Assembly (NCBI GenBank): GCA_014359765.1
Contig: JACIYT010000001.1
Location: 62,001 to 126,000, forward strand
Source: Roseovarius sp.
GTDB taxonomy: Bacteria; Pseudomonadota; Alphaproteobacteria; Rhodobacterales; Rhodobacteraceae
DNA: 64,000 bases
Direction of reading: 5' to 3'
Part shown: positions 40,278 to 49,861 of the stretch, piece by piece
How positions within the stretch are numbered: position 1 is the first letter of the stretch
Layout of the letters: the number at the start of each line of letters is the position of its first letter
Notes under the pieces: model-generated
What the model saw: only the letters and a program-made list of their open reading frames with translations
Told to the model about the DNA's origin: nothing
The model's database searches: none
Program-made: the position numbers and the translations under genes

Positions 40278-40562
40278 TCATTCCTGCACGGCGCGCATTT
40301 CCTCGGCGATCCGGGCCGCCCATTCGCCGATGATGGGCAGGAATTCGATCTGGCTCAGGGACCAGACGATCACCGACAGGAGCACCGTCGCCCCCAGCAC
40401 CGTGCCCAGCCCCACAGCCAGCCCGCGCGCGAAATTGAACGCCAGAAGCCGCATCGGGTGGTTGTGGATCCGCACGAAGCGATGCGCGTTGAGCCGCGCC
40501 ACCTCGGTGCGCAGCGCGCGCACCTCCTCGGCCAGCGCGTCGGTCCGGGGCGTCTCGGGCAT
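40278..40562 (-). CDS. DUF5665 membrane protein
   Basis: A 94-residue protein: an N-terminal coiled-coil (LAEEVRALRTEVARLNAHRF) followed by a hydrophobic helix (GLAVGLGTVLGATVLLSVIVW) and an amphipathic end. The arrangement matches the DUF5665 family, whose function is unknown. Its start overlaps the stop of the monooxygenase-domain gene. Confidence 0.75.
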   Translation of the reverse strand: MPETPRTDALAEEVRALRTEVARLNAHRFVRIHNHPMRLLAFNFARGLAVGLGTVLGATVLLSVIVWSLSQIEFLPIIGEWAARIAEEMRAVQE

Positions 40563-40879
40563 CAGAACACCGCCACCACGTCATACATCACCGGCTCGAA
40601 ACTCTTGCACAGGGCGTTGATCTCGCGGTTGCGGCGGCGCATTTCCGGGCTGCGCAGCATCGCCTGGAAATCGCCGCGCGCGCGCCATTGCGAGTAATTG
40701 GCAACGCGCGTCTGGGCGTCGTTCACATGCAGCCCGGCAGCGATGAAGCCGGGCTGTCTGGAGATCACCTCGCGATAGGCGTCGGTGAGCAGGTCGAGCA
40801 CGTCCTGACAGGTGCCGGGCGTGACCTCGAAGGTGGTCAGAACGGTCTGGTGGCTGGTGTCCTGGCTGATGTGGGGCAT
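40562..40879 (-). CDS. Antibiotic biosynthesis monooxygenase (ABM) domain protein
   Basis: A 105-residue ferredoxin-like ABM domain: TFEVTPGTCQDVLDLLTDAYREVISRQPGF, then GLHVNDAQTRVANYSQWR. Family members include quinol monooxygenases and heme-degrading enzymes, but many are unassigned. The start MPHISQD follows a GACAGGAGGA sequence. It is coupled to the DUF5665 gene. Confidence 0.8.
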   Translation of the reverse strand: MPHISQDTSHQTVLTTFEVTPGTCQDVLDLLTDAYREVISRQPGFIAAGLHVNDAQTRVANYSQWRARGDFQAMLRSPEMRRRNREINALCKSFEPVMYDVVAVF

Positions 40880-40989
40880 GGTGGTGTCCTCCTGTCCCCT
40901 TGATAGCAGCGCCACGCGCGGCGGTAAATTCCGCGCGGCCATTAACCTTCGGTTTACCTGTCTTAACCAAGGTCGGGGCGGAGGTAACC

Positions 40990-41643
40990 ATGTTGGCACG
41001 CCTGTGGCTCGCCCTTGTCCTGCTGCCCTGGCTCGCGGCCATGGCCGAATCCGGCGCCTGGCCGCGCGAGAAGGGGCAGGTTTTTGCCGTGCTCTCGTAT
41101 CAGATCGACGAGCGCGACGAAAACGGCGTGCAGAAGCAGGATTACGGGTTCTATGGCGAATATGGCGCCACGGAGCGGCTCACGCTCGGGCTGGATGCGA
41201 ACGGCAACGCGCTCCAGAGGTCCAAGACCCTCGCCTTTGCCCGGCTGGCGCTCGACCGGGGGGACCGCCCGCTGAAACTGGCACTGGAACTGGGCGCCGG
41301 CACCGTGGAGGAGGAGACCGCGCTGCGACCGGGGGTCTCGATCGGCCGGGGCTTTGCCCTCGGGGCGCGGCACGGCTGGCTCAACGGCGATCTGCGCGCG
41401 ATCCTCACCGGCGATGCGGATTTCGAGAGCGATCTGACCGCCGGCCTCGCCATCACGCCGCGCACCCTCGTTTTCGTGCAGCTTCAGGCCGGGCTGGCCG
41501 ACGGGGGGCAGGACTATCTGCGTCTTGCCCCCGCGCTGGTCCACGAGATCCGCCCCGGCGCGCAGATCAAACTGGGTCTGATCCAGCCGCTTTCGGGCCG
41601 CGACCTGCGCGGCCTGAAGCTCGGGTTCTGGCGCCGGTTCTGA
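40990..41643 (+). CDS. Exported beta-rich protein, probably outer-membrane associated
   Basis: A 217-residue protein with a signal peptide (MLARLWLALVLLPWLAAMAES). The mature part alternates short polar and aromatic/hydrophobic strands (QDYGFYGEYGATERLTLGLDANG; KLALELGAGTV; PRTLVFVQLQAGLA) and ends in GFWRRF with a terminal Phe, as in small outer-membrane barrels. No family name recognised. GGAGG precedes the ATG. It is single, divergent from the ABM gene and convergent with the beta-helix gene. Confidence 0.65.
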   Translation: MLARLWLALVLLPWLAAMAESGAWPREKGQVFAVLSYQIDERDENGVQKQDYGFYGEYGATERLTLGLDANGNALQRSKTLAFARLALDRGDRPLKLALELGAGTVEEETALRPGVSIGRGFALGARHGWLNGDLRAILTGDADFESDLTAGLAITPRTLVFVQLQAGLADGGQDYLRLAPALVHEIRPGAQIKLGLIQPLSGRDLRGLKLGFWRRF

Positions 41644-41647
41644 TGCC

Positions 41648-43939
41648 TCAGCGCGAATTGTCGATGCGCACCCGCAGGACCAGCCTGCCCCTGACCGCCG
41701 AGGGCCAGACGACATGCACCTGGTCCTTGCCGGAGCCCTGATTGGTCAGCACATAGGGGCTCTCATGCTGTGGCGTGCCCGCCGCATCGCGCAACGGCCC
41801 CTCCGCCACCAGCGCCTCGACCGTCTGCGCCCAGGCCCCGAACGGCAGGCGCGGGGCCGGCGAGATCACCCAGGTCGCGGCCGCCGTGCCCTGATCATGC
41901 GCCAGCACGAGCGGGCTCTCGGAGGGCACGGTGATGTTGTGAAAGCTGTTTTCGGCAAAGGTGATGTTGCCCACGCGGTTGTAATCGAGATCGGCAAGGC
42001 TCGTATCCACGCTCTCCACCCGGTCGATCGTGCCGATGGCGCGAAATGTGTTGCCGGTGACGATCAGCCCGTCGAGGAAATGCCCCGGCCCGTGCGGCTT
42101 GACCGCAAGAAAGGTGAACCACGGCGCCATGTCGCTCGCCAGAAAGACGTTGCCGGTCACGCTCAGCGCGCTGAAGGAGAACTCGCTGGCGAAATCGGGG
42201 GCGGCGTCATGCTCGTTGCCCCATTCGATGAAGCAGTTGTCGATGTAGTTGCCGGTGATCGTGCCGCGATTGTTGGTCCGCGTCATCACGAACCCCGCGC
42301 TGCGCAGCCCGCCGCTCGCCGAATCGCCCTGAAAGACGTGATTGCCGGTGATGAGCGAACTCGATCCCGCCAGCACCGCGAAATGCCGGAAGAATGTCCC
42401 GCGATTGTCGCGGATCTTGAGATCGTTGGCATTGGCATTGAGCGCGATGCTCTGGCGCTCGCTCACCAGCAGCGCGCTCTCGTTCGAGAGGAACTGGCAG
42501 CGATCCACCATCATGCCCTGATCGCCCTCGCCATGGCTGGTGATGCCGCGATCCTTTGGCCGGGTAAAGAAACAGTCGCGGAAATGGTTGGCCGAGCCCT
42601 GCGGCGGCAGCAGCACCGCGCTGCAATTGCCCCCGCACTGGAAATCCACCTCCGAGATCACCATGCGCGACACGTCCTGGAAGCCGCTGAAATCGAGCAT
42701 GTATCTGAACCGCCGAAAGGTAAAGACCTGCGTCCCGGCGGCATCGAAGAGCGGCTGGCTCAGCGTCAGCCGTCCGGCGGCGATGTTGCGATCCGTGACA
42801 TAGACCTCGCGCCCCACGCCATTGCCCTCGACCAGCGATCCCACCGGGATATTGGCCACGTTGGCGACATTCACGAGCCGGCGCATGTCGCTCTCGGGCG
42901 CATAGGTGGCCTGCGAGGTGACGACGGTGGTCTCCCATGCCGGGGTCGGAAAGACCGAGAACTGCCCGTTCTGGATCACGTGCCGCTGGTTATAGGTGCT
43001 GCGATTGCCGACGGCGGCGGCCATGTCGATGGGCGCGCGCAGCGCCACCTTGCGCCCGGCCAGGTCGAGCGTGACATGATCGGGATTGTTCAGAAGCGCC
43101 TGATAGGCCTTCTTGAACGCAAGTTCGCTGTCGCCGAAGGCGTCGATATAGGCGGGCAGGTCATAGTTCCTGGTCAGCGCCAGGATCGCCGCGTCGGGCA
43201 TCGCCACCGTCCCCTCGAAACGGATGCGGCTCTGGATCGTGGTGCTCTGGCCGAGGAAATAGGTGCCTGCGGGCACGATGATCTCGCGGCCCTGCGCCGC
43301 CGTGTCGGCGGCCTCGAAGGCGGCATGGTCATCCGTCACCCCGTCGCCGATGGCGCCGAAATCGCGCACATCCACAGTGGCGATCACGTCGCGCAGGAAA
43401 AACCGGCTCACATCCTCGATCTCGATATCGTCGATGCGCACCACGCCCCCCGACGGCCCCGTGAGGTCGAGCCCGAAATGCCCGAACACCGCCTGCGGCC
43501 CCCAGACCATGTCCACGCCGCCGCGCTGCCCGGTGCCGACGATGGCGCTCACCTCCACCACCTCGCCATAGGTGGTGAGCGTCACGGCCGGCCCGCTCAC
43601 CGTCACCCCCGGCAGGGCCACGCCCCCCGCGCCCCCGGCAAAAGCCGCGATGCGCACATTGGGCAGGTTGCCCGCCACCGCCTTGATCCGGGCGCGGATC
43701 TGAAGGTAACAGCCCGGCAGGATCGGCGTCTCGCCCATGAAGCGCAGGCGCTGCACCGTCTCGACCTTCTGCAATTCGAGCGCCCCGCCGAAATCCTGAT
43801 CGGCCGGCACGAAGGCGGCGTTCGCGGCATTCTCATAGGTGTCCGAGCCGGGCCGCCCGTCGCCGCTCGACCATTGACCGAGCCCCGCCGCAAAGGGCTG
43901 GGGCATGAAGGTGATGCCTTGGGTGATTGCCTTGTTCAT
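41648..43939 (-). CDS. Right-handed beta-helix protein, glycosyl hydrolase family 28-related / pectate-lyase-3-like
   Basis: A 763-residue protein. The segment VRDFGAIGDGVTDDHAAFEAADTAA is the typical start of the pectate lyase 3/GH28-related domain. It is followed by many repeated strand turns rich in N and G (ITGNHVFQG, ITGNYIDNC, VTGNVFLASD, VTGNTFRAIG), which indicate a parallel beta-helix. The first ~190 residues form a separate domain beginning MNKAITQGITFMPQPFAAG. No signal peptide is seen. Polysaccharide lyase or hydrolase activity, perhaps linked to exopolysaccharide, is likely but unproven. Confidence 0.75.
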   Translation of the reverse strand: MNKAITQGITFMPQPFAAGLGQWSSGDGRPGSDTYENAANAAFVPADQDFGGALELQKVETVQRLRFMGETPILPGCYLQIRARIKAVAGNLPNVRIAAFAGGAGGVALPGVTVSGPAVTLTTYGEVVEVSAIVGTGQRGGVDMVWGPQAVFGHFGLDLTGPSGGVVRIDDIEIEDVSRFFLRDVIATVDVRDFGAIGDGVTDDHAAFEAADTAAQGREIIVPAGTYFLGQSTTIQSRIRFEGTVAMPDAAILALTRNYDLPAYIDAFGDSELAFKKAYQALLNNPDHVTLDLAGRKVALRAPIDMAAAVGNRSTYNQRHVIQNGQFSVFPTPAWETTVVTSQATYAPESDMRRLVNVANVANIPVGSLVEGNGVGREVYVTDRNIAAGRLTLSQPLFDAAGTQVFTFRRFRYMLDFSGFQDVSRMVISEVDFQCGGNCSAVLLPPQGSANHFRDCFFTRPKDRGITSHGEGDQGMMVDRCQFLSNESALLVSERQSIALNANANDLKIRDNRGTFFRHFAVLAGSSSLITGNHVFQGDSASGGLRSAGFVMTRTNNRGTITGNYIDNCFIEWGNEHDAAPDFASEFSFSALSVTGNVFLASDMAPWFTFLAVKPHGPGHFLDGLIVTGNTFRAIGTIDRVESVDTSLADLDYNRVGNITFAENSFHNITVPSESPLVLAHDQGTAAATWVISPAPRLPFGAWAQTVEALVAEGPLRDAAGTPQHESPYVLTNQGSGKDQVHVVWPSAVRGRLVLRVRIDNSR

Positions 43940-44036
43940 GGGATCCCTTTCCATCTGCCGCTTGGGGCGCATTCCGGGAAAGGGAAGTATCAACGCTTTG
44001 TTAACGGGGCCTCAGGGCACCGTCACGGTGGTTCTC

Positions 44037-44420
44037 TCACCGCTGGATCGCCTCCAGCCAGGCCACCAGATCGGCCATCGGCTGCGTGCTGCGGATGGTC
44101 TCGCCGGTTTCGCTACGGATCACGAGGTCGCCCCCGGCAAACAGATCGCCATAGACCGGCATTTCGTTCCCATGGGCGAGCAGCGGATCCCGCCCGTCGA
44201 TCCGCCAGATGACGCGGGCGGTCGGGAACACCCCGCCATTCCTCTCCGCCAGACGGGTGAGGTCCGGCGGATCGAGCGTCAGCACGCGCCGCATCGGGCC
44301 GCTGCCGGTGCCATCAGCCCCGTGGCAGGACACGCAATAGCGCGCAAAGATCTCGCCGCCCGCCTCCTGCGCGCCCGCAGCCGTGGCCAGCAGCAAGCAG
44401 AGGATCGCCGCCCGGATCAT
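44037..44420 (-). CDS. Small class I c-type cytochrome
   Basis: A 127-residue exported protein: a signal peptide ([18 protein letters not shown]), heme motif CVSCHG at about residues 29-34, and a likely axial Met in [10 protein letters not shown]. It is a single-heme periplasmic electron carrier. Its start overlaps the lolD stop as ATGA, which is unusual, because lolCD have no obvious redox role. Partner unknown. Confidence 0.85.
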   Translation of the reverse strand: MIRAAILCLLLATAAGAQEAGGEIFARYCVSCHGADGTGSGPMRRVLTLDPPDLTRLAERNGGVFPTARVIWRIDGRDPLLAHGNEMPVYGDLFAGGDLVIRSETGETIRSTQPMADLVAWLEAIQR

Positions 44421-45097
44421 TCCACCACCCGCCCCTGATCGAGCCGCACCACCCGGTCCATGCGCGCCGCCAGATCGAGGTTATGGGTGGCGATGAGCGC
44501 GGCCAGCCCCTCGCCGCGCACCAGCCGCTCCAGCGCGCCGAACACCCGATCGGAGGTGCCGGGATCAAGGTTGCCCGTGGGCTCGTCCGCCAGCAGCAGC
44601 CCCGGACGATTGGCCAGCGCCCGGCAGAAGGCCACGCGCTGCTGCTCGCCGCCCGACATGGCGGCGGGGCGATGATCGGCGCGCGCGGCGACACCCACCT
44701 CCTCGAGCAGGGCGCGCGCGCGTTTTGCCGCCTCGGGGCGCGCGACACCATCGGCCAGTTGCGGCAGCACCACGTTTTCCAGCGCGGTGAATTCCGGCAG
44801 CAGGTGGTGGAACTGATAGACAAAGCCCACCTCGCGCCGCCGCAGCACCGTGCGCCGCCGGTCGCCGAGCCCGGTCACATCCCTGCCGCCGATCGCGATG
44901 CTGCCTGCATCGGCGGTATCGAGCATCCCCGCGATGTGTAACAGCGTCGATTTCCCCGCACCCGAGGGCGCCACCAGCGCCACCATCTCGCCGCGCCGCA
45001 CCTCCAGATCGACCCCCGCAAGCACCCGGATCTCGCTCACGCGCCCGCGGTTATAGCTCTTTTCGACCCCGGCAAGGCGCAGCATCGGCTCATTCAT
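44417..45097 (-). CDS. lolD: Lipoprotein-releasing ABC transporter ATP-binding protein
   Basis: A 226-residue ABC ATPase of the MacB/LolD type. Walker A is [11 protein letters not shown], the signature [15 protein letters not shown], Walker [13 protein letters not shown], and the H-loop His is in [11 protein letters not shown]. With LolC/E it releases lipoproteins from the inner membrane to LolA. It overlaps the permease gene by 8 bases. Confidence 0.92.
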   Translation of the reverse strand: MNEPMLRLAGVEKSYNRGRVSEIRVLAGVDLEVRRGEMVALVAPSGAGKSTLLHIAGMLDTADAGSIAIGGRDVTGLGDRRRTVLRRREVGFVYQFHHLLPEFTALENVVLPQLADGVARPEAAKRARALLEEVGVAARADHRPAAMSGGEQQRVAFCRALANRPGLLLADEPTGNLDPGTSDRVFGALERLVRGEGLAALIATHNLDLAARMDRVVRLDQGRVVE

Positions 45098-46379
45098 AGC
45101 GCAGCGCCTCCACCGGGTTCATCCGCGCCGCGCGCCGCGCCGGAAAGAGCGTGACCACGAAGCTGAGGCCAAGCGAGAGCGCCACGGCGGTCAGCACATC
45201 GCCCGCCTGCAATTTCGCCGGCAGGTGATAGATGCCGCGAATCGACGGATCCCAGACCTGCCCGCCCATCATCACGTTCACGAGGGAAAAGATCGGGTCG
45301 ATATAGATGGCGAAGAGACAGCCCAGGACCACCCCCGCCGCCGTCCCGATGAGCCCGGTCACTGCGCCGCAGATGAAGAACACCCGCAGCACCGAGCCCT
45401 CGCTGAGGCCCATGGTGCGCAGGATGCCGATGTCGCGGCCCTTGTTCTTGACCAGCATCACGAGGCCCGAGGTGATGTTGAGCGTGGCGATGAGCACGAG
45501 GATCGACAGGATCACGAACATCACGTTGTCCTCGACCTCGAGCGCGCGCAGGAATGCCCCGCTCGCATCCTTCCAGCTCCAGACCAGCGCCCGGTCCCCG
45601 GCCGCCTCCAGCAGCGCGGGGATCAACGCCTCGACGTGCTCGGGATCGCGCACCATGACCTCGATTTCGTCGGCGCGCCCGTCGCGGTTGAAATAGCGCT
45701 GCGCCTCGGCAAAGGGCAGATAGACGCGCACCCGGTCGATGTCATGACGCCCCGCGGAGAAGATATGGACCACCTCATAGGCGTTGATGCGCGGGCTGGT
45801 GCCGAGCGGTGTCCTCACCCCGTCGGGCGAAATCAGGCGGATGCGGTCGCCCACCGAGAGGCCCAGCTCCTGCGCAACGCCCATGCCGATGGAGATGCCC
45901 GCGTCGAACCGCGCGATATCGCCGCGCCCGGTCTCGGGATCGGCGACGCGCGGGATGGTCCGCAGATCGGCGGCGCTGATGCCGAACACCTCCACACCGG
46001 CATTGCGCCCGTTCGCCGTCGCCATGACCTGTCCCTTGACCAGCGGCGCCGCCCGCGTCACCCCGGGAACCGCGCGCAGCCGCCCGGCCATGGCCTCATA
46101 TTCCGCGATGGTCCGATCGACGCGCCCTGTCACCGGGTCCATCTGCCCGGCCCGATAGACCGTGACATGGGCATTCGCGCCGAGGATCGTATCGACGAAT
46201 TCCGCCCGAAACCCCGAGCGCACCGCCAGCGTGGCGATCAGCGCAAAGACCGCCAGGGTGATGCCCACGAGGCTGATCCAGGTCATCACGCTCACGCCGC
46301 CCTCGGCGCGGCTGGCGCGCAGATAGCGCCAGGCGATCATCCATTCGAACGGGGCGAAAGGGGGCGGCGTTGCGGCCAT
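45090..46379 (-). CDS. lolC: Lipoprotein-releasing ABC transporter permease (LolC/LolE)
   Basis: A 429-residue permease with one N-terminal helix, a large periplasmic domain and three C-terminal helices. Family blocks are [45 protein letters not shown] and a C-terminal [18 protein letters not shown]. Alphaproteobacteria usually have one permease acting as a homodimer in place of the LolC-LolE pair. It is the first gene of a lolC-lolD-cytochrome operon. Confidence 0.92.
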   Translation of the reverse strand: MAATPPPFAPFEWMIAWRYLRASRAEGGVSVMTWISLVGITLAVFALIATLAVRSGFRAEFVDTILGANAHVTVYRAGQMDPVTGRVDRTIAEYEAMAGRLRAVPGVTRAAPLVKGQVMATANGRNAGVEVFGISAADLRTIPRVADPETGRGDIARFDAGISIGMGVAQELGLSVGDRIRLISPDGVRTPLGTSPRINAYEVVHIFSAGRHDIDRVRVYLPFAEAQRYFNRDGRADEIEVMVRDPEHVEALIPALLEAAGDRALVWSWKDASGAFLRALEVEDNVMFVILSILVLIATLNITSGLVMLVKNKGRDIGILRTMGLSEGSVLRVFFICGAVTGLIGTAAGVVLGCLFAIYIDPIFSLVNVMMGGQVWDPSIRGIYHLPAKLQAGDVLTAVALSLGLSFVVTLFPARRAARMNPVEALRYE

Positions 46380-46446
46380 TGCGGCTCCTCGGGGCGGATC
46401 GCGCGGACCTTGGGCATTTCGCCTGCTGGCGTCAAGGGCGGGGTGT

Positions 46447-47664
46447 TCAGCCCTTCATGAGCGCGGGCAGATCACCCGTCAGCCCTGCCGCCTCGCGGAT
46501 CAGGCCCCGGCGCAGCGCGGGCAGGCGGCCGATTGCCCCCATGCCGAGGTCGCGCGCCGCGCGCAGGAGCGGGTTGTCGTTGGAAAACAGACGGTTGGTC
46601 AGATCGGTGGCCAGCGCCAGCGTCGCCGTGTCGAAGCGCCGCCATTGCTGATAACGTGCCAGCACATCGGGCGCGCCGATCTCCTCGCCGCGTTGCCGCG
46701 CCTCGCCCAGCACCTGCGCGAGTGCCGCCACGTCGCGCAGCCCGGCATTGAGGCCCTGCCCCGCGATGGGATGCATCCCGTGAGCGGCATCGCCGATCAG
46801 CGCCAGCCGCTCGGCCACGAAGCTGTTGGCGACGGTGAGGTTGAGCGGATAGGTGAACCGCTTGCCGCGCAGCGCGATCTCGCCCAGGAAATCGCCAAAG
46901 CGCGGGCGCAGCACCTCCATGAAGGCGTCATCGGGCAGCGCGGCAAAGCGCGCGGCGGTCGCGTCCGTCTCGGACCAGACGATCGAGCTGACATTGCCCG
47001 GCAGCGGCAGGATGGCGAGCGGACCGGGCGGCATGAAGAACTGATGCGCGATGCCGTGATGGGGCAGGTCATGCGCAATGGCGGCGACCAGCGCGGTCTG
47101 GCCATATCCCCAGCCGGTGCGCCCGATCCCCGCCCGCCGCGCCGTGCCCGAGCCGCGCCCGTCCGCGCCGATCAGCACCCGGCCCTTGAGCCTGCGCCCC
47201 GAGGCGAGGGTCAGCGTCACGCCCTGCGCGTCCGGCGCCTGCGCCACCACCTCTTCACCCGAAATCTGGGTGATTTCAGGGGCCGTCTCCATCGCGTCGA
47301 TCAGCGCGCGGCGCAGAAAGCGATCCTCGAGCATGTGGCCCATCGGCCCTTCCTCGATCTCGGCATGGTCGAAATGCAGGAAAAAGGGCGCCGGCCCCTC
47401 GCCCGCGCGCCCGTCGGAAACCTTGATTTCCAGCATCGGCTGCGCGTGCGCGGCCACCCGCTCCCACACGCCCAGATTGCGCAGGAGCCGCACGGATGAG
47501 AGCGCCAGCGCATAGGCGCGCCCGTCGAAATCCGCAGCCGTGCGGGCGGGCGCGGGCAGCGCGTCGATCACGGTGCTGCTCAGCCCGGCGCGGGCGGCGG
47601 CAAGCGCGAGCGCCGGGCCGTTGAGCCCGCCGCCGACAATCAGAAGATCGCTGTCATGCTCCAT
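46447..47664 (-). CDS. UbiH/UbiF/Coq6-type FAD-dependent hydroxylase
   Basis: A 405-residue flavoprotein monooxygenase. The FAD motif LLIVGGGLNGPALALAAARAG, the DG motif VLIGADGRGSGTARRAG and the second FAD motif LALIGDAAHGMHPIAGQGLNAGLRD are all present. UbiH-family enzymes hydroxylate the ubiquinone ring at C1, C5 or C6; alphaproteobacterial versions (UbiL, UbiM types) differ in position, so the exact step is left open. The start MEHDSDLL is at 47664. Confidence 0.9.
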   Translation of the reverse strand: MEHDSDLLIVGGGLNGPALALAAARAGLSSTVIDALPAPARTAADFDGRAYALALSSVRLLRNLGVWERVAAHAQPMLEIKVSDGRAGEGPAPFFLHFDHAEIEEGPMGHMLEDRFLRRALIDAMETAPEITQISGEEVVAQAPDAQGVTLTLASGRRLKGRVLIGADGRGSGTARRAGIGRTGWGYGQTALVAAIAHDLPHHGIAHQFFMPPGPLAILPLPGNVSSIVWSETDATAARFAALPDDAFMEVLRPRFGDFLGEIALRGKRFTYPLNLTVANSFVAERLALIGDAAHGMHPIAGQGLNAGLRDVAALAQVLGEARQRGEEIGAPDVLARYQQWRRFDTATLALATDLTNRLFSNDNPLLRAARDLGMGAIGRLPALRRGLIREAAGLTGDLPALMKG

Positions 47665-48017
47665 GGCCCTCAATATGTCGGCGCGGGCGGGATTGTCCAT
47701 GCGCCCGCGTGCTGCTGGTGTTCGACATCTGGCGGGGGCTGTCCGATGACGCCGCCCAGGCCGCGGTGCGCGAGGCGTTGTGATTGGTCCGCGCGAGCGT
47801 TCCGATCTTGCTCCAAATGCGCGGAATCAAGGTGCCGAAAGGCACCGCCGCGCAGCGCCCGACCGCCCGGACGGGCGGGCGCTCCGGCAACGATCAGAAC
47901 CGCCCGAGCGTTACAGTATCTTGCGCCATAAAGTAATGACCACACAGGTTTGAGCGCCCACCCGCGGGCGGGCGCTGCACGGCTCATCGCCGCCACCGCA
48001 GTGCGATCCGTCGGGGC
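47665..48017. repeat. Intergenic region with repeated hairpin elements
   Basis: The 353 bases hold no intact gene. Structure is dense: GGTGCC-GAAA-GGCACC (47831-47846) is a perfect stem with a GNRA-type loop; CGCCCGACC...GGGCGGGCG around 47855-47882 and CGCCCACCC...GGGCGGGCG around 47953-47974 are two versions of one imperfect hairpin. Such GCGCAGCGCCCG/GGGCGGGCGC units recur, as I recall, between genes in Rhodobacteraceae. They may be mobile-derived repeats or transcript 3' ends of the downstream minus-strand hydratase gene. Confidence 0.45.
47700..47783 (+). pseudogene. Possible C-terminal remnant of a dioxygenase-like gene
   Basis: A plus-strand frame reads ARVLLVFDIWRGLSDDAAQA and ends VREAL before a stop at 47781-47783. 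The RVLLVFDIW pattern resembles the end of aspartyl/asparaginyl beta-hydroxylase or 2OG-Fe(II) oxygenase proteins. No start or upstream domain exists, because the frame runs into the ubiH-type gene. Probably a relic left by a deletion; the family guess is weak. Confidence 0.25.
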
Positions 48018-48461
48018 TCAGTCGAACTTGCGCGAGGGTGCGAGCACGGTGGCCTCGCCGATCAGCACCTTCCTGCCATCGACGAGGCAGCGGCAATCGA
48101 GCTGCACCCGGCGTTTGGCATGGTCGATGCCGACCACCTCGACCTCTGCATGAACCATGTCGCCGGGGCGCACGGGGGCGAGGAATTTCAGCGTCTGGCC
48201 CATATATACCGTGCCGTGACCGGGAAGCTGCTCGCCGATCACCGCCGAGATGAGCCCGGCGGTCAGCATCCCGTGGGCGATGCGCCCCTCGAAGATCGTG
48301 TCGCGCGCGTAATCGTCGTCGAGATGCACCGGGTTGCGGTCGGTCGAGACCTCGGCGAACATCTCGATATCGCGGTCGGTGACGACCTTTCGCAGATGGC
48401 GCACCATGCCCATCTCGATATCCTCGATGCAGATCGTTCCGCGCGGCATATTGTCCAACAT
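48018..48461 (-). CDS. MaoC-type (R)-hydratase
   Basis: A 147-residue single hot-dog enoyl-CoA hydratase. The hydratase-2 motif STDRNPVHLDDDYA holds the Asp-His pair, and GRIAHGMLTAGLISAVIG and LKFLAPVRPGD follow. It adds water to a trans-2-enoyl-CoA. GGAGGGG lies just before the ATG at 48461. It is the last gene of the minus catabolic cluster but has its own 163-base AT-rich leader, so it may also be expressed alone. Confidence 0.85.
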   Translation of the reverse strand: MLDNMPRGTICIEDIEMGMVRHLRKVVTDRDIEMFAEVSTDRNPVHLDDDYARDTIFEGRIAHGMLTAGLISAVIGEQLPGHGTVYMGQTLKFLAPVRPGDMVHAEVEVVGIDHAKRRVQLDCRCLVDGRKVLIGEATVLAPSRKFD

Positions 48462-48556
48462 TCGCCCCTCCGATTTGACCGGTGCGTAAGATTGAGGCGA
48501 ATTTTGCGCCTGTGTTGGAATTTTATTACTTTGCGACCGCAGAAAAATCAAGGGGA

Positions 48557-48574
48557 GACCGACGCAAATCGGTC
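48557..48574 (-). terminator. Hairpin after the CoA-transferase gene
   Basis: GACCGA (48557-48562) and TCGGTC (48569-48574) form a 6-bp stem with a 6-base loop. On the minus strand it is followed within 20 bases by TTGATTTTT. It could end the transcript that includes the CoA-transferase and separate the downstream hydratase gene. Confidence 0.35.
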
Positions 48575-48624
48575 ATTTGATGACAACCCGGATGATTCAT
48601 GACGTCCGTTTCATGGGCAGCCTC

Positions 48625-49824
48625 TCATGCCCCCGCCGCCACGGCGCCCGATGTGACGAGCGCCTCGGCCTCCGCCTCGGCAAAGCCGAGCACGGCCAGA
48701 ACCGCGCGGCTGTCGGCGCCTGTGTCAGGTGCCGGCCGCCGGATCGCCGGCGCGCGCCCGTCCGCCTTCGCCGGAAAGCACGCGAGCGCGTGGCCTCCGA
48801 CATCCTCCACCAGGCCGCGCGCGCGGACATGGGAGGTCTCGACCGCCTCGGCAGGGAACAGGCAGAGGCTCGCAGGGACATCGGAGGCCTGGAAACGGGC
48901 GATCCATTCGGCCGCCGGGCGCCGGGCGATGGCCCGGGTCAGCGCCGCGTGGAGATCGTCGCCATGCGCGCGCCGCCCGGCATCGGTGTCAAAGCGCGGC
49001 TCCAGGATCATCGGCAGGTCCGTGGCCATCGCGGCGCGGAAATTGTCCCACAGATGGTCCTCCGAACCCACCCCGAGCGCGATCTCGCGGTCGTCGGCGG
49101 TGGTGAAGAGGTCGTTCGTCGGATAGGGTGAATCGGGCACCCAGCGGTCGCGCTCGAGCCCGTGGCGGATCGAGACGCCAAACAGCACCGCCTCCATCAG
49201 CGACACATCGAGCGCCCTCCCCTGCCCGCTGCGCGCCCGCTCGTGGAGCGCGGCAAGGATGGCGATCACCGCGTTGCCCGTGCCGAGCAGGTCGGCAACC
49301 GGCAGGCCCGAGCGCCGGGGCCGGCCCGTCCAGTGCCCGGAAAAGGCAAAGGCCCCACCCGCCGCCAGGAAATTGAGATCGTGGCCCGGGAGGTCGCGCC
49401 ACGGCCCGGTCTGGCCATAGCCCGAGACCGAGCAGGTGATGATCCGACCGTTCACCGCCGCGAGCGCGGCGTGGTCGATGCCCAGCCGGGCGGCCACCCC
49501 GGGGCGAAAGCTCTCGAGCGCGATATCGGCCCAGCGGGCGAGCGCGGCCACCACCTCGCCCGCGCGCGGATGTTTGAGGTCGAGCGCGAGGCTCGCCTTG
49601 CCGCGGTTGGCACCGCGCAGGATCGGTCCGAGCACCTCGCGGTGACGCGCGCCCTCGCCTGCCTTCGGCTCGATCTTGACAACCTCGGCCCCGAGATCGG
49701 CCAGGATCGCGCCCGCCGCCGGTCCCGGCAGAAGCGCCGAGAAATCGGCCACCCGAATCCCGGCGAGCGGCTGCCAGGGGCCGGCGGTATCGGCGCCGGG
49801 CGGGGTCGGGTCGGGATCGGTCAT
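48625..49824 (-). CDS. CaiB/BaiF family III CoA-transferase
   Basis: A 399-residue family III CoA-transferase. Features are LAGIRVADFSALLPGPAAGAILADLGAEVVKIEP at the N-terminus, SVSGYGQTGPWRDLPGHDLNFLAAGG with the catalytic Asp in GHDLNF, and GQGRALDVSLMEAVL. It moves CoA between an acyl-CoA donor (often succinyl-CoA) and a carboxylic acid. In this cluster it should activate the acid imported by the adjacent TRAP system. Start MTDPDPTP at 49824. Confidence 0.9.
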   Translation of the reverse strand: MTDPDPTPPGADTAGPWQPLAGIRVADFSALLPGPAAGAILADLGAEVVKIEPKAGEGARHREVLGPILRGANRGKASLALDLKHPRAGEVVAALARWADIALESFRPGVAARLGIDHAALAAVNGRIITCSVSGYGQTGPWRDLPGHDLNFLAAGGAFAFSGHWTGRPRRSGLPVADLLGTGNAVIAILAALHERARSGQGRALDVSLMEAVLFGVSIRHGLERDRWVPDSPYPTNDLFTTADDREIALGVGSEDHLWDNFRAAMATDLPMILEPRFDTDAGRRAHGDDLHAALTRAIARRPAAEWIARFQASDVPASLCLFPAEAVETSHVRARGLVEDVGGHALACFPAKADGRAPAIRRPAPDTGADSRAVLAVLGFAEAEAEALVTSGAVAAGA

Positions 49825-49861
49825 GGATCGCGGGTCCTTTGTGTCGTGCCCGTGCACGGCA

